Shown: in pieces, positions 8,112-17,282 of the stretch | Position numbering within the stretch: the stretch's first letter is position 1 | Layout of the letters: each line of letters starts with the position of its first letter | DNA from: Chitinophaga arvensicola | GTDB lineage: Bacteria > Bacteroidota > Bacteroidia > Chitinophagales > Chitinophagaceae | NCBI RefSeq assembly: GCF_900110835.1 | Contig: NZ_FOJG01000001.1 | Location: 2,119,022-2,183,021, forward strand | Direction of reading: 5' to 3' | Length of the DNA: 64,000 nt | Notes under the pieces: generated by a model | What the model saw: the letters and a program-made list of their open reading frames with translations, nothing else | Databases searched by the model: none | Told to the model about the DNA's origin: nothing | Position numbers and translations under genes: made by a program

Positions 8112-9419
8112 ATGGCAGGCATTATAAATAACAATTCCGTGGGCAAAAAATATTATATCATTGATTTTGACAGCACCTTTACACAGGTGGAAGCATTGGA
8201 TGAATTAGCACGTATTTCCTTGCAGGAGCATCCGGATAGGGAGCAGATCTACAGGAAAATTGAAGATCTCACCAACCTGGCCATGGAAGGAAAGCTATCT
8301 TTCCGGGAAAGCCTGGCGGCCAGGGTACAGCTGCTCGAAGCCAATAAAGACCATCTGAAGTTATTGGTAAAACACCTGAAAAAGCTAGTCTCTACCTCTT
8401 TTTCGCGGAATAAGAATTTTTTCAAGCATCATGCAGATGATGTATTGATTGTATCAGGTGGATTTAAAGAATTTATTACGCCGGTAGTACTGCCTTTTCA
8501 TATCAAGAAAGAAAATATATACGCCAATACTTTTTTGTTTAACGACGAAGGGAAAATAGTGGGCTACGATGAAGCCAACCCGCTTTCGAACGAAGGGGGC
8601 AAAGTGAAGCTGCTAAAGGAATTGCAGTTGCAGGGCGAAATACATGGTATCGGCGACGGATATTCTGATTTCCAGTTGAAGGAATTCGGGATGATCAAGA
8701 AGTTCTATGCCTTCACGGAGAATATAGAACGTAAATCAGTCACCGAAAAAGCGGATCATATTACCCCGAGCCTGGATGAATTCCTGTATGTGAATAACCT
8801 GCCTTCGGCCATCTCCTACCCGAAGAACCGTATTCTTTGCCAGGTGGCGGGCGAGGTACCGGATGTAGCAGTGAAATATCTCAGGAAAGATGGCTTCGCC
8901 GTAAAGCACGCCGGTGTGGACGACAAGCTGTTGTCTGATGCCGGGATCCTGCTGCTGGGAGAAGGAGAGAAGATAACTGCGGATCAGCTCCGGAAGGCAA
9001 CTAAGCTGAAAGTAATCGGGTACCTGGGTAACAGTAAGAAGCATATTCCTGCGGAACTCTGTACGGAGATGGGGATTGTTATTTTTGATAATATCCGTAA
9101 GCCGGAATCAGTTGCTAAGAGGATTGCCCGGTTTATCAATAACGGTGATTCGTTCAAAAGCAGTAATTTCCCGAATATCCAGTTACCAACGGTTAAGAAT
9201 GCCCATCGCTTTATTCATATCCACCACAACGTTCCCGGTGTGATGGCCAAAGTAAACCAGGTGCTGGCGGATAATAAGATCAACATTGTATCACAGTTCC
9301 TGATGACGAATACCGCCATCGGTTATGTGATTACAGATATCAGCAGTGAGTATGATAAAAAAGTATTGAAAGAACTGAAGAAGATAAAACACAGCATCAG
9401 CTTCCGGGTGTTATACTAG
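8112..9419 (+). CDS. Phosphoserine phosphatase-like HAD enzyme fused to a SerA remnant and ACT domain
   Basis: A 435-residue protein. Residues 10-225 are a HAD-IB phosphatase with motif I DFDST (18-22), motif II in VSGGF (Ser115), Lys164 and motif IV GDGYSD (181-186), as in SerB. Residues 240-345 resemble 3-phosphoglycerate dehydrogenase around its substrate domain (KITADQLRKATKLKVIGYLG), but the NAD-binding GxGxxG Rossmann fold is missing. Residues 363-435 (IHIHHNVPGVMAKVNQVLAD) match the serine-binding ACT domain at the end of E. coli SerA. The likely role is the last step of serine synthesis, with the SerA/ACT part as a serine sensor. Start chosen at ATG 8112 because the upstream TTG start would include the promoter. 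Confidence 0.8.
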   Translation: MAGIINNNSVGKKYYIIDFDSTFTQVEALDELARISLQEHPDREQIYRKIEDLTNLAMEGKLSFRESLAARVQLLEANKDHLKLLVKHLKKLVSTSFSRNKNFFKHHADDVLIVSGGFKEFITPVVLPFHIKKENIYANTFLFNDEGKIVGYDEANPLSNEGGKVKLLKELQLQGEIHGIGDGYSDFQLKEFGMIKKFYAFTENIERKSVTEKADHITPSLDEFLYVNNLPSAISYPKNRILCQVAGEVPDVAVKYLRKDGFAVKHAGVDDKLLSDAGILLLGEGEKITADQLRKATKLKVIGYLGNSKKHIPAELCTEMGIVIFDNIRKPESVAKRIARFINNGDSFKSSNFPNIQLPTVKNAHRFIHIHHNVPGVMAKVNQVLADNKINIVSQFLMTNTAIGYVITDISSEYDKKVLKELKKIKHSISFRVLY

Positions 9420-9436
9420 GTCGCAGATGTATACAA

Positions 9437-9475
9437 CATAAGAGCCGTATCGTTCCAAACGATGCGGCTCTTATG
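9437..9475. terminator. Bidirectional terminator between convergent genes
   Basis: Arms 9437-9453 (cataagagccgtatcgt) and 9459-9475 are complementary except for one G-T pair, with a 5-base loop, followed by a short T-rich tail. It sits between the serB-like fusion and the flavoprotein gene, which end towards each other. Confidence 0.75.
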
Positions 9476-9477
9476 CT

Positions 9478-10056
9478 TTATCCCAACCTGGCGCCCAGTC
9501 GCTGTACCTGTTGCAGCCATTTCGTCCGCTTATCCGGACCGGCGGTTTTGATGATGCCGATATAGGTTACCCTGACAGGCTTTACCCCGCAGAATTCCAG
9601 CGTGCTTTTCTTTAACTGATGCACACTGGGGTTGCGATAGAATAACTTATAATACCAGGCCGGCTGGTCGATGGTGGTAATGATCCTGGCGGTTTTGCCG
9701 GTTAGTAGTTTATCCCACCAGAGGGAGTTGTCGCGGTATTGATAAGTAATACCCGGGAGAAACAGCCGGTCAATAAATCCTTTCATCAAAGCCGGGAGTC
9801 CACCCCACCACACCGGGTGGATCCACACAACATGATCGGCGCGTTTTATTTTTTCGAGGCTGCTGAGTAAATCCGGTTCCAGGTCCATTCGTTTGGTGTA
9901 GCCGTATTGCAGGTTCGGATTAAAGGATAGTGTTCCTATATTGATTTCTTCCACTATAGCACCTGATTGTAAGGCACCTTCGCGATATGCGCTGGCCAGT
10001 GCTGCGTTAAAACTATCGGGATTGGGATGGCCGTTGATCAGAAGAATATGCTGCAT
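9478..10056 (-). CDS. NAD(P)H:quinone oxidoreductase-like flavoprotein (flavodoxin fold)
   Basis: 192 residues with the start set at the ATG whose product begins MQHILLINGHPNPDSF, the classic N-terminus of the NQO/KefF/MdaB flavodoxin-like family. The longer frame starts at a TTG and adds a non-conserved stretch. HPVWWGGLPALMKGFIDRLF is the family's FMN/FAD-contact region. The family reduces quinones or related electrophiles by two electrons with NAD(P)H. The gene lies just downstream of a Crp/Fnr regulator on the same strand and may be its target or operon partner. Confidence 0.85.
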   Translation of the reverse strand: MQHILLINGHPNPDSFNAALASAYREGALQSGAIVEEINIGTLSFNPNLQYGYTKRMDLEPDLLSSLEKIKRADHVVWIHPVWWGGLPALMKGFIDRLFLPGITYQYRDNSLWWDKLLTGKTARIITTIDQPAWYYKLFYRNPSVHQLKKSTLEFCGVKPVRVTYIGIIKTAGPDKRTKWLQQVQRLGARLG

Positions 10057-10118
10057 GAAGTCCTTTTTTAGTCCGGACAAAGGTATCTGCCCGGTCTTTC
10101 TTCTTACAGGACATTTGT

Positions 10119-10685
10119 CTATAAAAGTATTTCCTTCCTCAAACGGCTCAGGTGACGTGCGGTGATACCCAGATAGGAAGCCAGGTATTGTAAAGGAATC
10201 TGACGGATGTAATCCGGTTGATGGGTTAGCAGATCCTGGTAGCGTTTCCGGGCTTTTTCTTTCTGAAAAAGCAGTAATCGTTTTTCCAGTTCAATGTATT
10301 GTTGTTCCGCCATTATTTTAAGAAAGGTGATCCAGTTCACACTGGATTGTGTGAGGGCGGTAAGCGGCGCCTTGGGGATCACCAGCAATTCCACGGCAGT
10401 AATGGCCTGTATGTTTTCTACTGTGGGCTGTGCGGTGATGTAGGAGGAATAGGCGGTGAGCAGTGCGCCCGGGAAAGTGATACAATAGGTCACTTCTTCG
10501 CCTGATTCCTGTGTGAAAAAAGTTCTTACAATACCGCTGTTGACGAATGCCACTTCACGACAGATCTTTCCTTCCTGTATGAAAAAATCTCCTTTGTTCA
10601 TTTCCCGTGGTGTACATAGTGCGAGAAAGTCATCGATCTCTGAAGAGGTCAGTATATTAAACGATTGCAGGTATTCTCTGATCAT
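10119..10685 (-). CDS. Crp/Fnr family transcriptional regulator
   Basis: 188 residues. The N-terminal 120 residues form a cyclic-nucleotide-binding-type beta-barrel (MNKGDFFIQEGKICREVAFV, then GIVRTFFTQESGEEVTY). The C-terminus holds a short helix-turn-helix (LQYLASYLGITARHLSRLRKEI), typical of the many small Crp-like regulators of Bacteroidota. There is no Fnr-type N-terminal cysteine cluster, so oxygen sensing through an iron-sulfur centre is unlikely. It is 62 bases upstream of the quinone reductase-like gene on the same strand and probably controls it. The ligand is unknown. Confidence 0.85.
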   Translation of the reverse strand: MIREYLQSFNILTSSEIDDFLALCTPREMNKGDFFIQEGKICREVAFVNSGIVRTFFTQESGEEVTYCITFPGALLTAYSSYITAQPTVENIQAITAVELLVIPKAPLTALTQSSVNWITFLKIMAEQQYIELEKRLLLFQKEKARKRYQDLLTHQPDYIRQIPLQYLASYLGITARHLSRLRKEILL

Positions 10686-10773
10686 GACGGAAATGTACAG
10701 CTAAATATCTCTGCAAGAAAATTTGGTGCATTTAATATTACAGAGAATGCGTATTTCATGTTAATTTCATACC

Positions 10774-11181
10774 ATGAAGAAACTGGCCTTATTCCTTTTG
10801 TTAGTTGTATTGGCGGGTCTTGTAAAAGGCCAGACAATACGTTCCAACAATTATGGTACGATCGCGAAAATCAGCAGCGATGGAACGATTAAGAACGGCA
10901 GTTATGTTACTATTGGTTACATCCGGGATGGGAAAGTGCAGAACAGCGCCCATGTTACAATTGGCTATGTAGGCAGTGACGGAAAGGTGCAGGATGCCGG
11001 GCATTCTACTGTGGGGTATGTAAAAGAGGATGGTAAAGTAGTCAGCAGCAGTTACACCACTCTGGGATATATCAGGAAAGACGGAAAGGTGGTGAATGCC
11101 AGCTACACTACCCTCGGTTATGCCGGTAGCGTGCCGAAAGAGTGGGCGGCATTGATATTTTTCTTTTTTCATTTTGAGTAA
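10774..11181 (+). CDS. Secreted five-repeat beta protein (5-fold beta-flower-like)
   Basis: 135 residues with a signal peptide (about 1-20, ending at GQ). Residues about 30-112 contain five tandem units of roughly 17 residues built on GY-[IV]-x-x-DGKV-x-x-[SA]-x-[YH]-x-T. The end is a hydrophobic tail (EWAALIFFFFHFE). The pattern matches what is often annotated in Bacteroidota as a 5-fold beta-flower protein, with each unit probably adding one petal of a small propeller-like fold. Biochemical function is not known. It is divergent from the Crp/Fnr gene and followed almost at once by the convergent glpR-like gene. Confidence 0.7.
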   Translation: MKKLALFLLLVVLAGLVKGQTIRSNNYGTIAKISSDGTIKNGSYVTIGYIRDGKVQNSAHVTIGYVGSDGKVQDAGHSTVGYVKEDGKVVSSSYTTLGYIRKDGKVVNASYTTLGYAGSVPKEWAALIFFFFHFE

Positions 11182-11186
11182 ACGAC

Positions 11187-11957
11187 TCAGACGATCGTCA
11201 CTTTTACGCCCATATCTTCCATCTTTTTTACTACATGTTCACCGATACCGTGATCGGTAATTACTTCATCAATATCTTCCAGTCCACAGATACGACCGAA
11301 TCCTCTTTTGCCAAATTTGCTGGAATCTGCCAGCACAATGGTTTTTTGGGCAGTGGCCATCATCTTTTGATTCAGATGTGCTTCCATAATGTTGGTGGTA
11401 GTAAGACCAAACTCCAGGTCGATTCCATCTACGCCGAGGAATAGTTTACTGCAGGAGAAATCTTCCAGTATTTTTTCTGCATAAGAACCGGTAACAGAAG
11501 TAGAACTGTTACGGAGATGCCCACCGAGTTGTATGACTTCAATCTCCGGGCGGCGCAGCAATTCCAGCGCTACATTGAGTGCGCCGGTAATAACGGTGAG
11601 GTGTCCTTTGGGTTGGATATTTTTTGCCAGTGCCTGAACGGAAGTGCCGGAGGCGATAATGATGGCGTCGTTTGGAACAATGAGCGCAGCTGCAGCCAGA
11701 CCAATATTATGCTTTTCTTCGCGACGGATATTTTCCTTTTCATTGACCGGTTTATCGATCGTGTAAGGATTATGTACGGTGGCGCCGCCATGTGAGCGGA
11801 ATAACAGTGATTTATCTTCCAGCAGTTTCAGGTCTTTTCGTATAGTCACTCCCGATACATCCAGCTCTTTACAGAGTTCCAATACATTGACATATCCTTT
11901 CTCCTGTAGTTTACCGAGAATAAACTTATGACGTTCTGCGATATTGATCATAGACAT
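11187..11957 (-). CDS. DeoR/GlpR family transcriptional repressor
   Basis: 257 residues from the ATG at 11957; the longer frame begins at a TTG and adds 23 unconserved residues. The N-terminal DeoR-type helix-turn-helix reads VNVLELCKELDVSGVTIRKD, followed by LLFRSHGGA, and the C-terminal sugar-phosphate sensor domain contains DAIIIASGTSVQALAKNI and FLGVDGIDLEFGLTTTN. Family members bind a phosphorylated sugar or glycerol-3-phosphate and then leave the DNA. It is divergent from glpD-glpK-glpF, so glycerol-3-phosphate is the likely effector and this operon the likely target. Symbol glpR would be reasonable but is inferred from position. Confidence 0.85.
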   Translation of the reverse strand: MSMINIAERHKFILGKLQEKGYVNVLELCKELDVSGVTIRKDLKLLEDKSLLFRSHGGATVHNPYTIDKPVNEKENIRREEKHNIGLAAAALIVPNDAIIIASGTSVQALAKNIQPKGHLTVITGALNVALELLRRPEIEVIQLGGHLRNSSTSVTGSYAEKILEDFSCSKLFLGVDGIDLEFGLTTTNIMEAHLNQKMMATAQKTIVLADSSKFGKRGFGRICGLEDIDEVITDHGIGEHVVKKMEDMGVKVTIV

Positions 11958-12339
11958 ATCGGATAAAATTAACGTATTAAAATGTGTTATCACGGGATGC
12001 GGTGTAAAATTTTGCCTCCCCGGCAAATATCCGTCGATTTACTTTCAATTGCTTATTTATGGTTGCATATTAATGAAATTATAACGTTCTCATCATTTTA
12101 AAATAATAAAAATTGAAATAAAAAGTAAATTTTTTAAACTTTAGTAAGATGTGTTGTTATATGTAATTTACTAATATACAATATATTAATAAATTTCCTT
12201 TTGTTTCTTTTCCGTTTATCCCACTGATTGTTTCTTTTTTCATTTTATTTTCTAATTTGGTTTCAAATTATTTCTTTTTGTTTTTATTAGTATTGCAGGC
12301 GATATAAATGAAACTATTTAAAAGTCATTGAACCATAAA
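11958..12339. promoter_or_regulatory. AT-rich divergent control region between the GlpR-like gene and glpD
   Basis: About 380 bases, much richer in A and T than the flanking genes, without a plausible ORF. It must hold both divergent promoters and the repressor site. A weak inverted repeat TTAGTAA (12141-12147) / TTACTAA (12168-12174) is one operator candidate. No clean TAnnTTTG box was found. Confidence 0.5.
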
Positions 12340-13944
12340 ATGAAAAGAATTGAATCAATCAGGCAGTTAAGGGAAGCGGGTAAACAGCCATGGGATCTTA
12401 TCATCATCGGCGGCGGCGCCACGGGTCTTGGTATAGCCATGGATGCAGCTACCAGGAATTACCGGACCTTGTTACTGGAGCAGGCGGATTTTGCCAAAGG
12501 AACATCCAGCCGCAGCACAAAGCTGGTGCATGGTGGTGTAAGATACCTGGCACAGGGAGATATTGCCCTGGTACGGGAAGCCCTGTACGAAAGAGGACTC
12601 TTACTGAACAATGCACCACACCTCGCCCACAATCAGCAGTTCATTATTCCGCAGTACAACTGGTGGCAGGGACCTTTTTATACCATCGGCCTGAAAATAT
12701 ATGATCTTCTTTCCGGTAAACTGAGCCTGGGCCGCTCCCGGCATATCAGCCGCACAGAAGTAATGAACCGGTTGCCCACCATCCGCAAGGAAGGATTGAA
12801 AGGCGGTATCGTTTATCACGACGGGCAGTTTGATGATGCCCGTCTTGCCGTGAACATTGCACAAACCGCCGTAGAAAACGGTGCGGTACTGCTGAACTAC
12901 TTTAAAGTAAACGGGCTGCTGAAAAACAGCAACGGTAAAATCAATGGTGTTCGTACCACGGACCTGGAAACCAATGAAACATTTGAACTGACAGCCAGAA
13001 CAGTGATCAATGCCACCGGGGTTTTTGTAGATGAAGTATTGCAACTCGATAATCCCGCTGCACCGAATATGGTAAAACCCAGTCAGGGGGTACATGTGGT
13101 GCTGGAATCTTCTTTCCTGAACAGCAACAGCGCTATCATGATTCCTAAAACGGACGATGGCCGTGTATTGTTTGCCGTGCCATGGCACAACAAAGTATTA
13201 TTAGGCACTACAGATACACCGCTGGATGCGCATAGCCTGGAACCCATTGCCCTGGAAGAAGAGATCCGTTTCATCCTGCATACCGCCGGTAAGTACCTGT
13301 CGCGCCCACCCGCACGCACTGATGTACTCAGTGTATTCGCCGGGTTACGTCCGCTCGCGGCACCTCAAAAAGAAACCGGCAGCACCAAGGAAATTTCCCG
13401 TAGTCATAAAATACTGGTAGCGCCTTCCGGCCTGATCACCATCACGGGGGGGAAATGGACCACCTTCCGCAGGATGGCAGAAGACACCGTGGAGCAGGCC
13501 ATCAAAACCGGTGGACTGGTACCGGCGGTATGCAAAACAAAATCACTGCGTATTTACGGCTATCAGCAACAACCATCTGCACCAGCTCCGCTGGATGTAT
13601 ATGGCAGCGATGCCGCCCGGATACAGGCATATGTATCGTTGCACCCGGAAATGAAAGGACAGTTGCATCCCCGTTTGCCTTACATCAAGGCGCAGGTGAT
13701 CTGGGCGGTACAGCAGGAAATGGCGCAAACCGTAGAAGATGTACTGGCGAGACGCTTACGTGCCTTATTCCTCGATGCACAGGCCGCCATAGAAATGGCG
13801 CCGTTAACCGCCGGTATCATGGCCGTGGAAATGGGAAAGGACCTCGCATGGCAACAACAACAGGTAGCAGATTTTTTACAGGTAGCAAAACACTATGTAC
13901 TGGCAAACGGTACTACCCATCAGCAATTGAAAGTAACGGCATAG
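12340..13944 (+). CDS. glpD: Aerobic-type glycerol-3-phosphate dehydrogenase (FAD-dependent)
   Basis: 534 residues from ATG 12340; the upstream TTG would add four residues. The N-terminal FAD-binding motif is IIIGGGATGLG (GGGATG at 24-29), followed by FAKGTSSRSTKLVHGGVRYL, a hallmark of GlpD. HDGQFDDARL and the C-terminal ITGGKWTTFRRMAED complete the family pattern. It oxidises glycerol-3-phosphate to dihydroxyacetone phosphate at the inner membrane and gives electrons to quinone. First gene of the glpD-glpK-glpF-GDPD-susC-susD run and divergent from a GlpR-like repressor. Confidence 0.95.
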   Translation: MKRIESIRQLREAGKQPWDLIIIGGGATGLGIAMDAATRNYRTLLLEQADFAKGTSSRSTKLVHGGVRYLAQGDIALVREALYERGLLLNNAPHLAHNQQFIIPQYNWWQGPFYTIGLKIYDLLSGKLSLGRSRHISRTEVMNRLPTIRKEGLKGGIVYHDGQFDDARLAVNIAQTAVENGAVLLNYFKVNGLLKNSNGKINGVRTTDLETNETFELTARTVINATGVFVDEVLQLDNPAAPNMVKPSQGVHVVLESSFLNSNSAIMIPKTDDGRVLFAVPWHNKVLLGTTDTPLDAHSLEPIALEEEIRFILHTAGKYLSRPPARTDVLSVFAGLRPLAAPQKETGSTKEISRSHKILVAPSGLITITGGKWTTFRRMAEDTVEQAIKTGGLVPAVCKTKSLRIYGYQQQPSAPAPLDVYGSDAARIQAYVSLHPEMKGQLHPRLPYIKAQVIWAVQQEMAQTVEDVLARRLRALFLDAQAAIEMAPLTAGIMAVEMGKDLAWQQQQVADFLQVAKHYVLANGTTHQQLKVTA

Positions 13945-13994
13945 TATAAACGAATATCAAACCACACTAACATCCACGTAGAAAAAAGAAAGAC

Positions 13995-15488
13995 ATGATC
14001 AAATACGTTATGGCGATGGATCAGGGCACGACCAGCTCAAGAGCCATTATTTTCGACCATGAGGGCGCCATTATTTCCACAGCGCAGAAAGAATTTACCC
14101 AGCTTTTTCCACAGCCCGGATGGGTAGAACATGATCCGGTAGAGATCTGGAGCAGCCAGATCGGCGTTGCCACGGAAGCCATGGCCAAGGTAGGCCTGGA
14201 AGGTGGCAACATTGCGGCTATTGGTATTACCAATCAACGCGAAACCACGATTGTATGGGACCGCGAAACCGGCAAGCCGGTGTACAACGCCATCGTATGG
14301 CAGGACAGGAGAACCGCCGATTATTGCGACACGCTCAAAGCCAGCGGTATGGAAAACAGCGTACGCGAAAAAACGGGTCTGGTGATCGATGCGTATTTCT
14401 CCGGTACAAAAGTAAAATGGATCCTGGATCATGTACCCGGGGCACGGGAACGGGCCAACGAAGGCAAACTGGCCTTTGGCACCGTGGATTCGTGGCTGGT
14501 ATGGAACCTTACCCACGGCGCTGTGCATGCCACTGATATTACCAATGCTTCCCGCACCATGCTGTTTAATATCCATACCCAGGAGTGGGATGCAGAGTTG
14601 CTTACCCTGCTGGATATTCCTGCATCGTTGTTGCCCGAAGTAAAACAATCGAGCGAGGTATGCGGGGAAACGGCCCCCGGCGTTTTCGCTGTGCAGATTC
14701 CCATTGCCGGCATCGCGGGCGATCAGCATGCCGCGCTTTTCGGACAGATGTGTACTGCACCGGGCATGGTGAAAAATACCTATGGTACGGGTTGTTTTAT
14801 GCTCATGAATATTGGCAGCACGCCCATTATCAGTAAAAATAACCTGCTTACTACCGTGGCCTGGAAGGTAAACGGACAGATACAATACGCACTGGAAGGC
14901 AGCATCTTTATTGCGGGCGCCATTGTACAATGGTTGCGTGACGGGCTTGGTATTATCCGTTCCTCTTCAGAAGTGGAAGCGCTGGCGGCGAGCGTGGCAC
15001 AAAATGATGGTGTATACCTGGTGCCCGCATTTGCAGGGCTTGGAGCGCCTCATTGGGACCAGCACGCACGTGGTACGCTGGTAGGACTTACGCGTGGCTC
15101 TTCCGCAGCGCATATTGCCCGTGCTGCGTTGGAAAGCATCGCTTATCAGACCAGGGATGTATTGAAAGCGATGGAGGCAGACGCTAATATCAGCATCAAA
15201 GAATTAAGGGTAGATGGAGGCGCTACGGGTAACAATCTCCTGATGCAATTCCAGGCGGATATCCTGCAAACGAAAGTGGTACGTCCGGGTATTACGGAAA
15301 CTACAGCGCTGGGCGCCGCTTACCTGGCGGGTTTGGCAACGGGTTACTGGAAGGATCTGGAAGAAATCAGCCGTCAGTGGAAACAGGAAAAATGTTTCTC
15401 TCCCGAGCTGCCGGCAGCGCAGCGGGAAGAATGGATCAACGGATGGAACAGGGCAGTGAATGCCGCTAAATCATGGGCTCAACAATAA
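13995..15488 (+). CDS. glpK: Glycerol kinase
   Basis: 497 residues, the usual GlpK length. It opens with the FGGY-kinase phosphate-binding motif DQGTTSSR (9-16) and contains [33 protein letters not shown] and DGGATGNN near residue 400, all standard for glycerol kinase. It phosphorylates glycerol entering through GlpF, and the product feeds GlpD. It lies 50 bases after glpD, and the next gene glpF starts at or just after its stop, so the three are clearly co-transcribed. Confidence 0.97.
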   Translation: MIKYVMAMDQGTTSSRAIIFDHEGAIISTAQKEFTQLFPQPGWVEHDPVEIWSSQIGVATEAMAKVGLEGGNIAAIGITNQRETTIVWDRETGKPVYNAIVWQDRRTADYCDTLKASGMENSVREKTGLVIDAYFSGTKVKWILDHVPGARERANEGKLAFGTVDSWLVWNLTHGAVHATDITNASRTMLFNIHTQEWDAELLTLLDIPASLLPEVKQSSEVCGETAPGVFAVQIPIAGIAGDQHAALFGQMCTAPGMVKNTYGTGCFMLMNIGSTPIISKNNLLTTVAWKVNGQIQYALEGSIFIAGAIVQWLRDGLGIIRSSSEVEALAASVAQNDGVYLVPAFAGLGAPHWDQHARGTLVGLTRGSSAAHIARAALESIAYQTRDVLKAMEADANISIKELRVDGGATGNNLLMQFQADILQTKVVRPGITETTALGAAYLAGLATGYWKDLEEISRQWKQEKCFSPELPAAQREEWINGWNRAVNAAKSWAQQ

Positions 15489-15499
15489 AATCTATGCAT

Positions 15500-16228
15500 A
15501 TGTCTCCTTATTTAGCTGAATTAATGGGTACTGCATTGTTGCTGTTGCTGGGCAACGGCGTAGTGGCGAATGTGGTACTGCATCATACCAAAGGTAACAA
15601 CAGCGGCTGGATCGTGATCACCACCGGCTGGGCGCTGGCGGTGTTTGTAGGCGTAGTGCTGGCCGGTCCTTACAGTGGTGCACACCTGAATCCTGCGGTA
15701 ACGATTGCTCTGGCTACTGCCGGTAAATTTAACTGGGCAGAAGTACCGCTTTTTATTGCCATGCAGATGCTGGGCGCCATGCTCGGTACTTTCCTGGTAT
15801 GGCTTAATTACAAAGATCATCTGAACAACACACCTGACACAGGTTTGCAGCGTGCGGTATTTTGTACGGAACCGGCTATACGAAATGTGGGCAGGAATTT
15901 TATCTGTGAAGCCACCGGCACTTTTGTCTTACTCTTTACCATCTTTTATTTCACCAATGCAGAAGTAGGTGCGGAGAAAACACCGATTGGTCTTGGTTCA
16001 CTGGGTGCATTGCCGGTAGCTTTCCTGGTATGGTCTATCGGATTGTCGCTGGGTGGCACCACCGGTTATGCTATCAATCCTGCCAGGGATCTGGGGCCGC
16101 GCATCATGTATGCGCTGTTGCCAATCAAAGGAAAGGGGCATAGCGACTGGAGCTATGCGTGGGTACCTGTACTGGGCCCTATAGCAGGTGCTGCGCTGGC
16201 TGCTTTATTATTCCTGTCACTCAAATAG
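15500..16228 (+). CDS. glpF: Glycerol uptake facilitator (aquaglyceroporin)
   Basis: A 242-residue MIP-family channel of the inner membrane with six helices. Both half-helix NPA motifs are present: HLNPAVT (64-66 for NPA) and INPARDLGPR, where the Asp after NPAR marks the glycerol-conducting branch rather than a water-only aquaporin. Start is uncertain among ATGs at 15473 (overlaps glpK by 16 bases), 15494 and 15500; the last gives the usual MSPYLAELMGT start. It passes glycerol to GlpK, encoded directly upstream. Confidence 0.93.
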   Translation: MSPYLAELMGTALLLLLGNGVVANVVLHHTKGNNSGWIVITTGWALAVFVGVVLAGPYSGAHLNPAVTIALATAGKFNWAEVPLFIAMQMLGAMLGTFLVWLNYKDHLNNTPDTGLQRAVFCTEPAIRNVGRNFICEATGTFVLLFTIFYFTNAEVGAEKTPIGLGSLGALPVAFLVWSIGLSLGGTTGYAINPARDLGPRIMYALLPIKGKGHSDWSYAWVPVLGPIAGAALAALLFLSLK

Positions 16229-16303
16229 GTTTTACTATTCCTGTTATTCAGGGAGATAACGTGCACGGGTGTACGTTATTTATCACACGTTATAAAAAAC
16301 ACA

Positions 16304-17239
16304 ATGAAAAAACAGATCAACCTCCGTCTAATCGGCTGTGCCGCAGCAATAGCGGCAGCCGGCCTCTTCAATGCCTGTAAAACATCTAAGTCTGCTACCG
16401 CTCATAATGGTTATCCCTCTTTTTACAAAGTAGGGCATCGCGGTACCCGTGGCCTGATGCCGGAGAATACCATTCCTGCGATGTATCACGGCCTGGAAAC
16501 CGGTGCCAACACCATTGAATTTGATGTGCATATTACCAAAGACGGACAGGTGGTTGTATATCACGACGCGTCTTTTACACCCTCCTATACCACTACGCCG
16601 GAAGGAAAAGATATTCCGGCTGAGAAGCGTGCGGACTATACTTTTTACCAGATGAACTACGCAGATATCCGTCCGTTTATTATCGGTGAGAAGCCTTATC
16701 CGGCTTATCCCGAGCAGCAGCGGATGCGTTCTTACGCGCCGCTGTTGTCTGAAATGATCGACTCCGTAGAAGCCTATACGAAGGTCCATCATCTGCCGAA
16801 GGCGTACTACCTGCTGGAAATAAAATCATCTGCCAAAACGGATGGTAAAGAACAACCGGCGCCGGAAGAGTATATCGATAAACTGATGGCGGTGAAACAA
16901 CTGCAGCCGCTGGGGAAACGCCTGCTGATACAGTCGTTCGATATGCGCCCCTTACAGGTAATACAGCGCAGGTATCCCGCTATCAAACTGGGATTTCTGA
17001 CAGATGATAAAAAGAACGGTTTTGAACAACACCTCGATCAACTCGGCTTTACCCCGTTCTTCTATAATCCTTCCTATAAGCTGGTAACGCCGGAACTGAT
17101 AAAGAAATGCCACGATAAGAATATTCAGATTGTTCCATGGACCGTAGACGATGTCAGTGAAATGAAAAAGCTGAAAGCGCTGGGAGTAGACGGTATTATC
17201 ACCGATTACCCGAACAGGCTGCAGGAGGCAGGTATATGA
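16304..17239 (+). CDS. Glycerophosphodiester phosphodiesterase, lipoprotein
   Basis: 311 residues with a lipoprotein signal (lipobox LFNAC, Cys25), so probably anchored in the outer or inner membrane facing outward or the periplasm. The GDPD domain shows GHRGTRGLMPENT (His45, Arg46, Glu54), IEFDVHITKDG (Glu72, Asp74) and YHD (His87), the metal-binding and catalytic set. It cleaves glycerophosphodiesters to glycerol-3-phosphate and an alcohol, supplying GlpD. It sits between glpF and a SusC/SusD pair, linking outer-membrane import to glycerol-phosphate metabolism. GlpQ-like in role; symbol withheld because the subtype is not certain. Confidence 0.9.
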   Translation: MKKQINLRLIGCAAAIAAAGLFNACKTSKSATAHNGYPSFYKVGHRGTRGLMPENTIPAMYHGLETGANTIEFDVHITKDGQVVVYHDASFTPSYTTTPEGKDIPAEKRADYTFYQMNYADIRPFIIGEKPYPAYPEQQRMRSYAPLLSEMIDSVEAYTKVHHLPKAYYLLEIKSSAKTDGKEQPAPEEYIDKLMAVKQLQPLGKRLLIQSFDMRPLQVIQRRYPAIKLGFLTDDKKNGFEQHLDQLGFTPFFYNPSYKLVTPELIKKCHDKNIQIVPWTVDDVSEMKKLKALGVDGIITDYPNRLQEAGI

Positions 17240-17282
17240 CCATTACTAATCAACCAGAAAACTAACAAAAACAAACACACGT

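Noticed and set aside
14037..14930. 297-codon minus-strand frame over glpK
   Set aside because: Antisense shadow of the glycerol kinase, whose motifs are unmistakable on the other strand.
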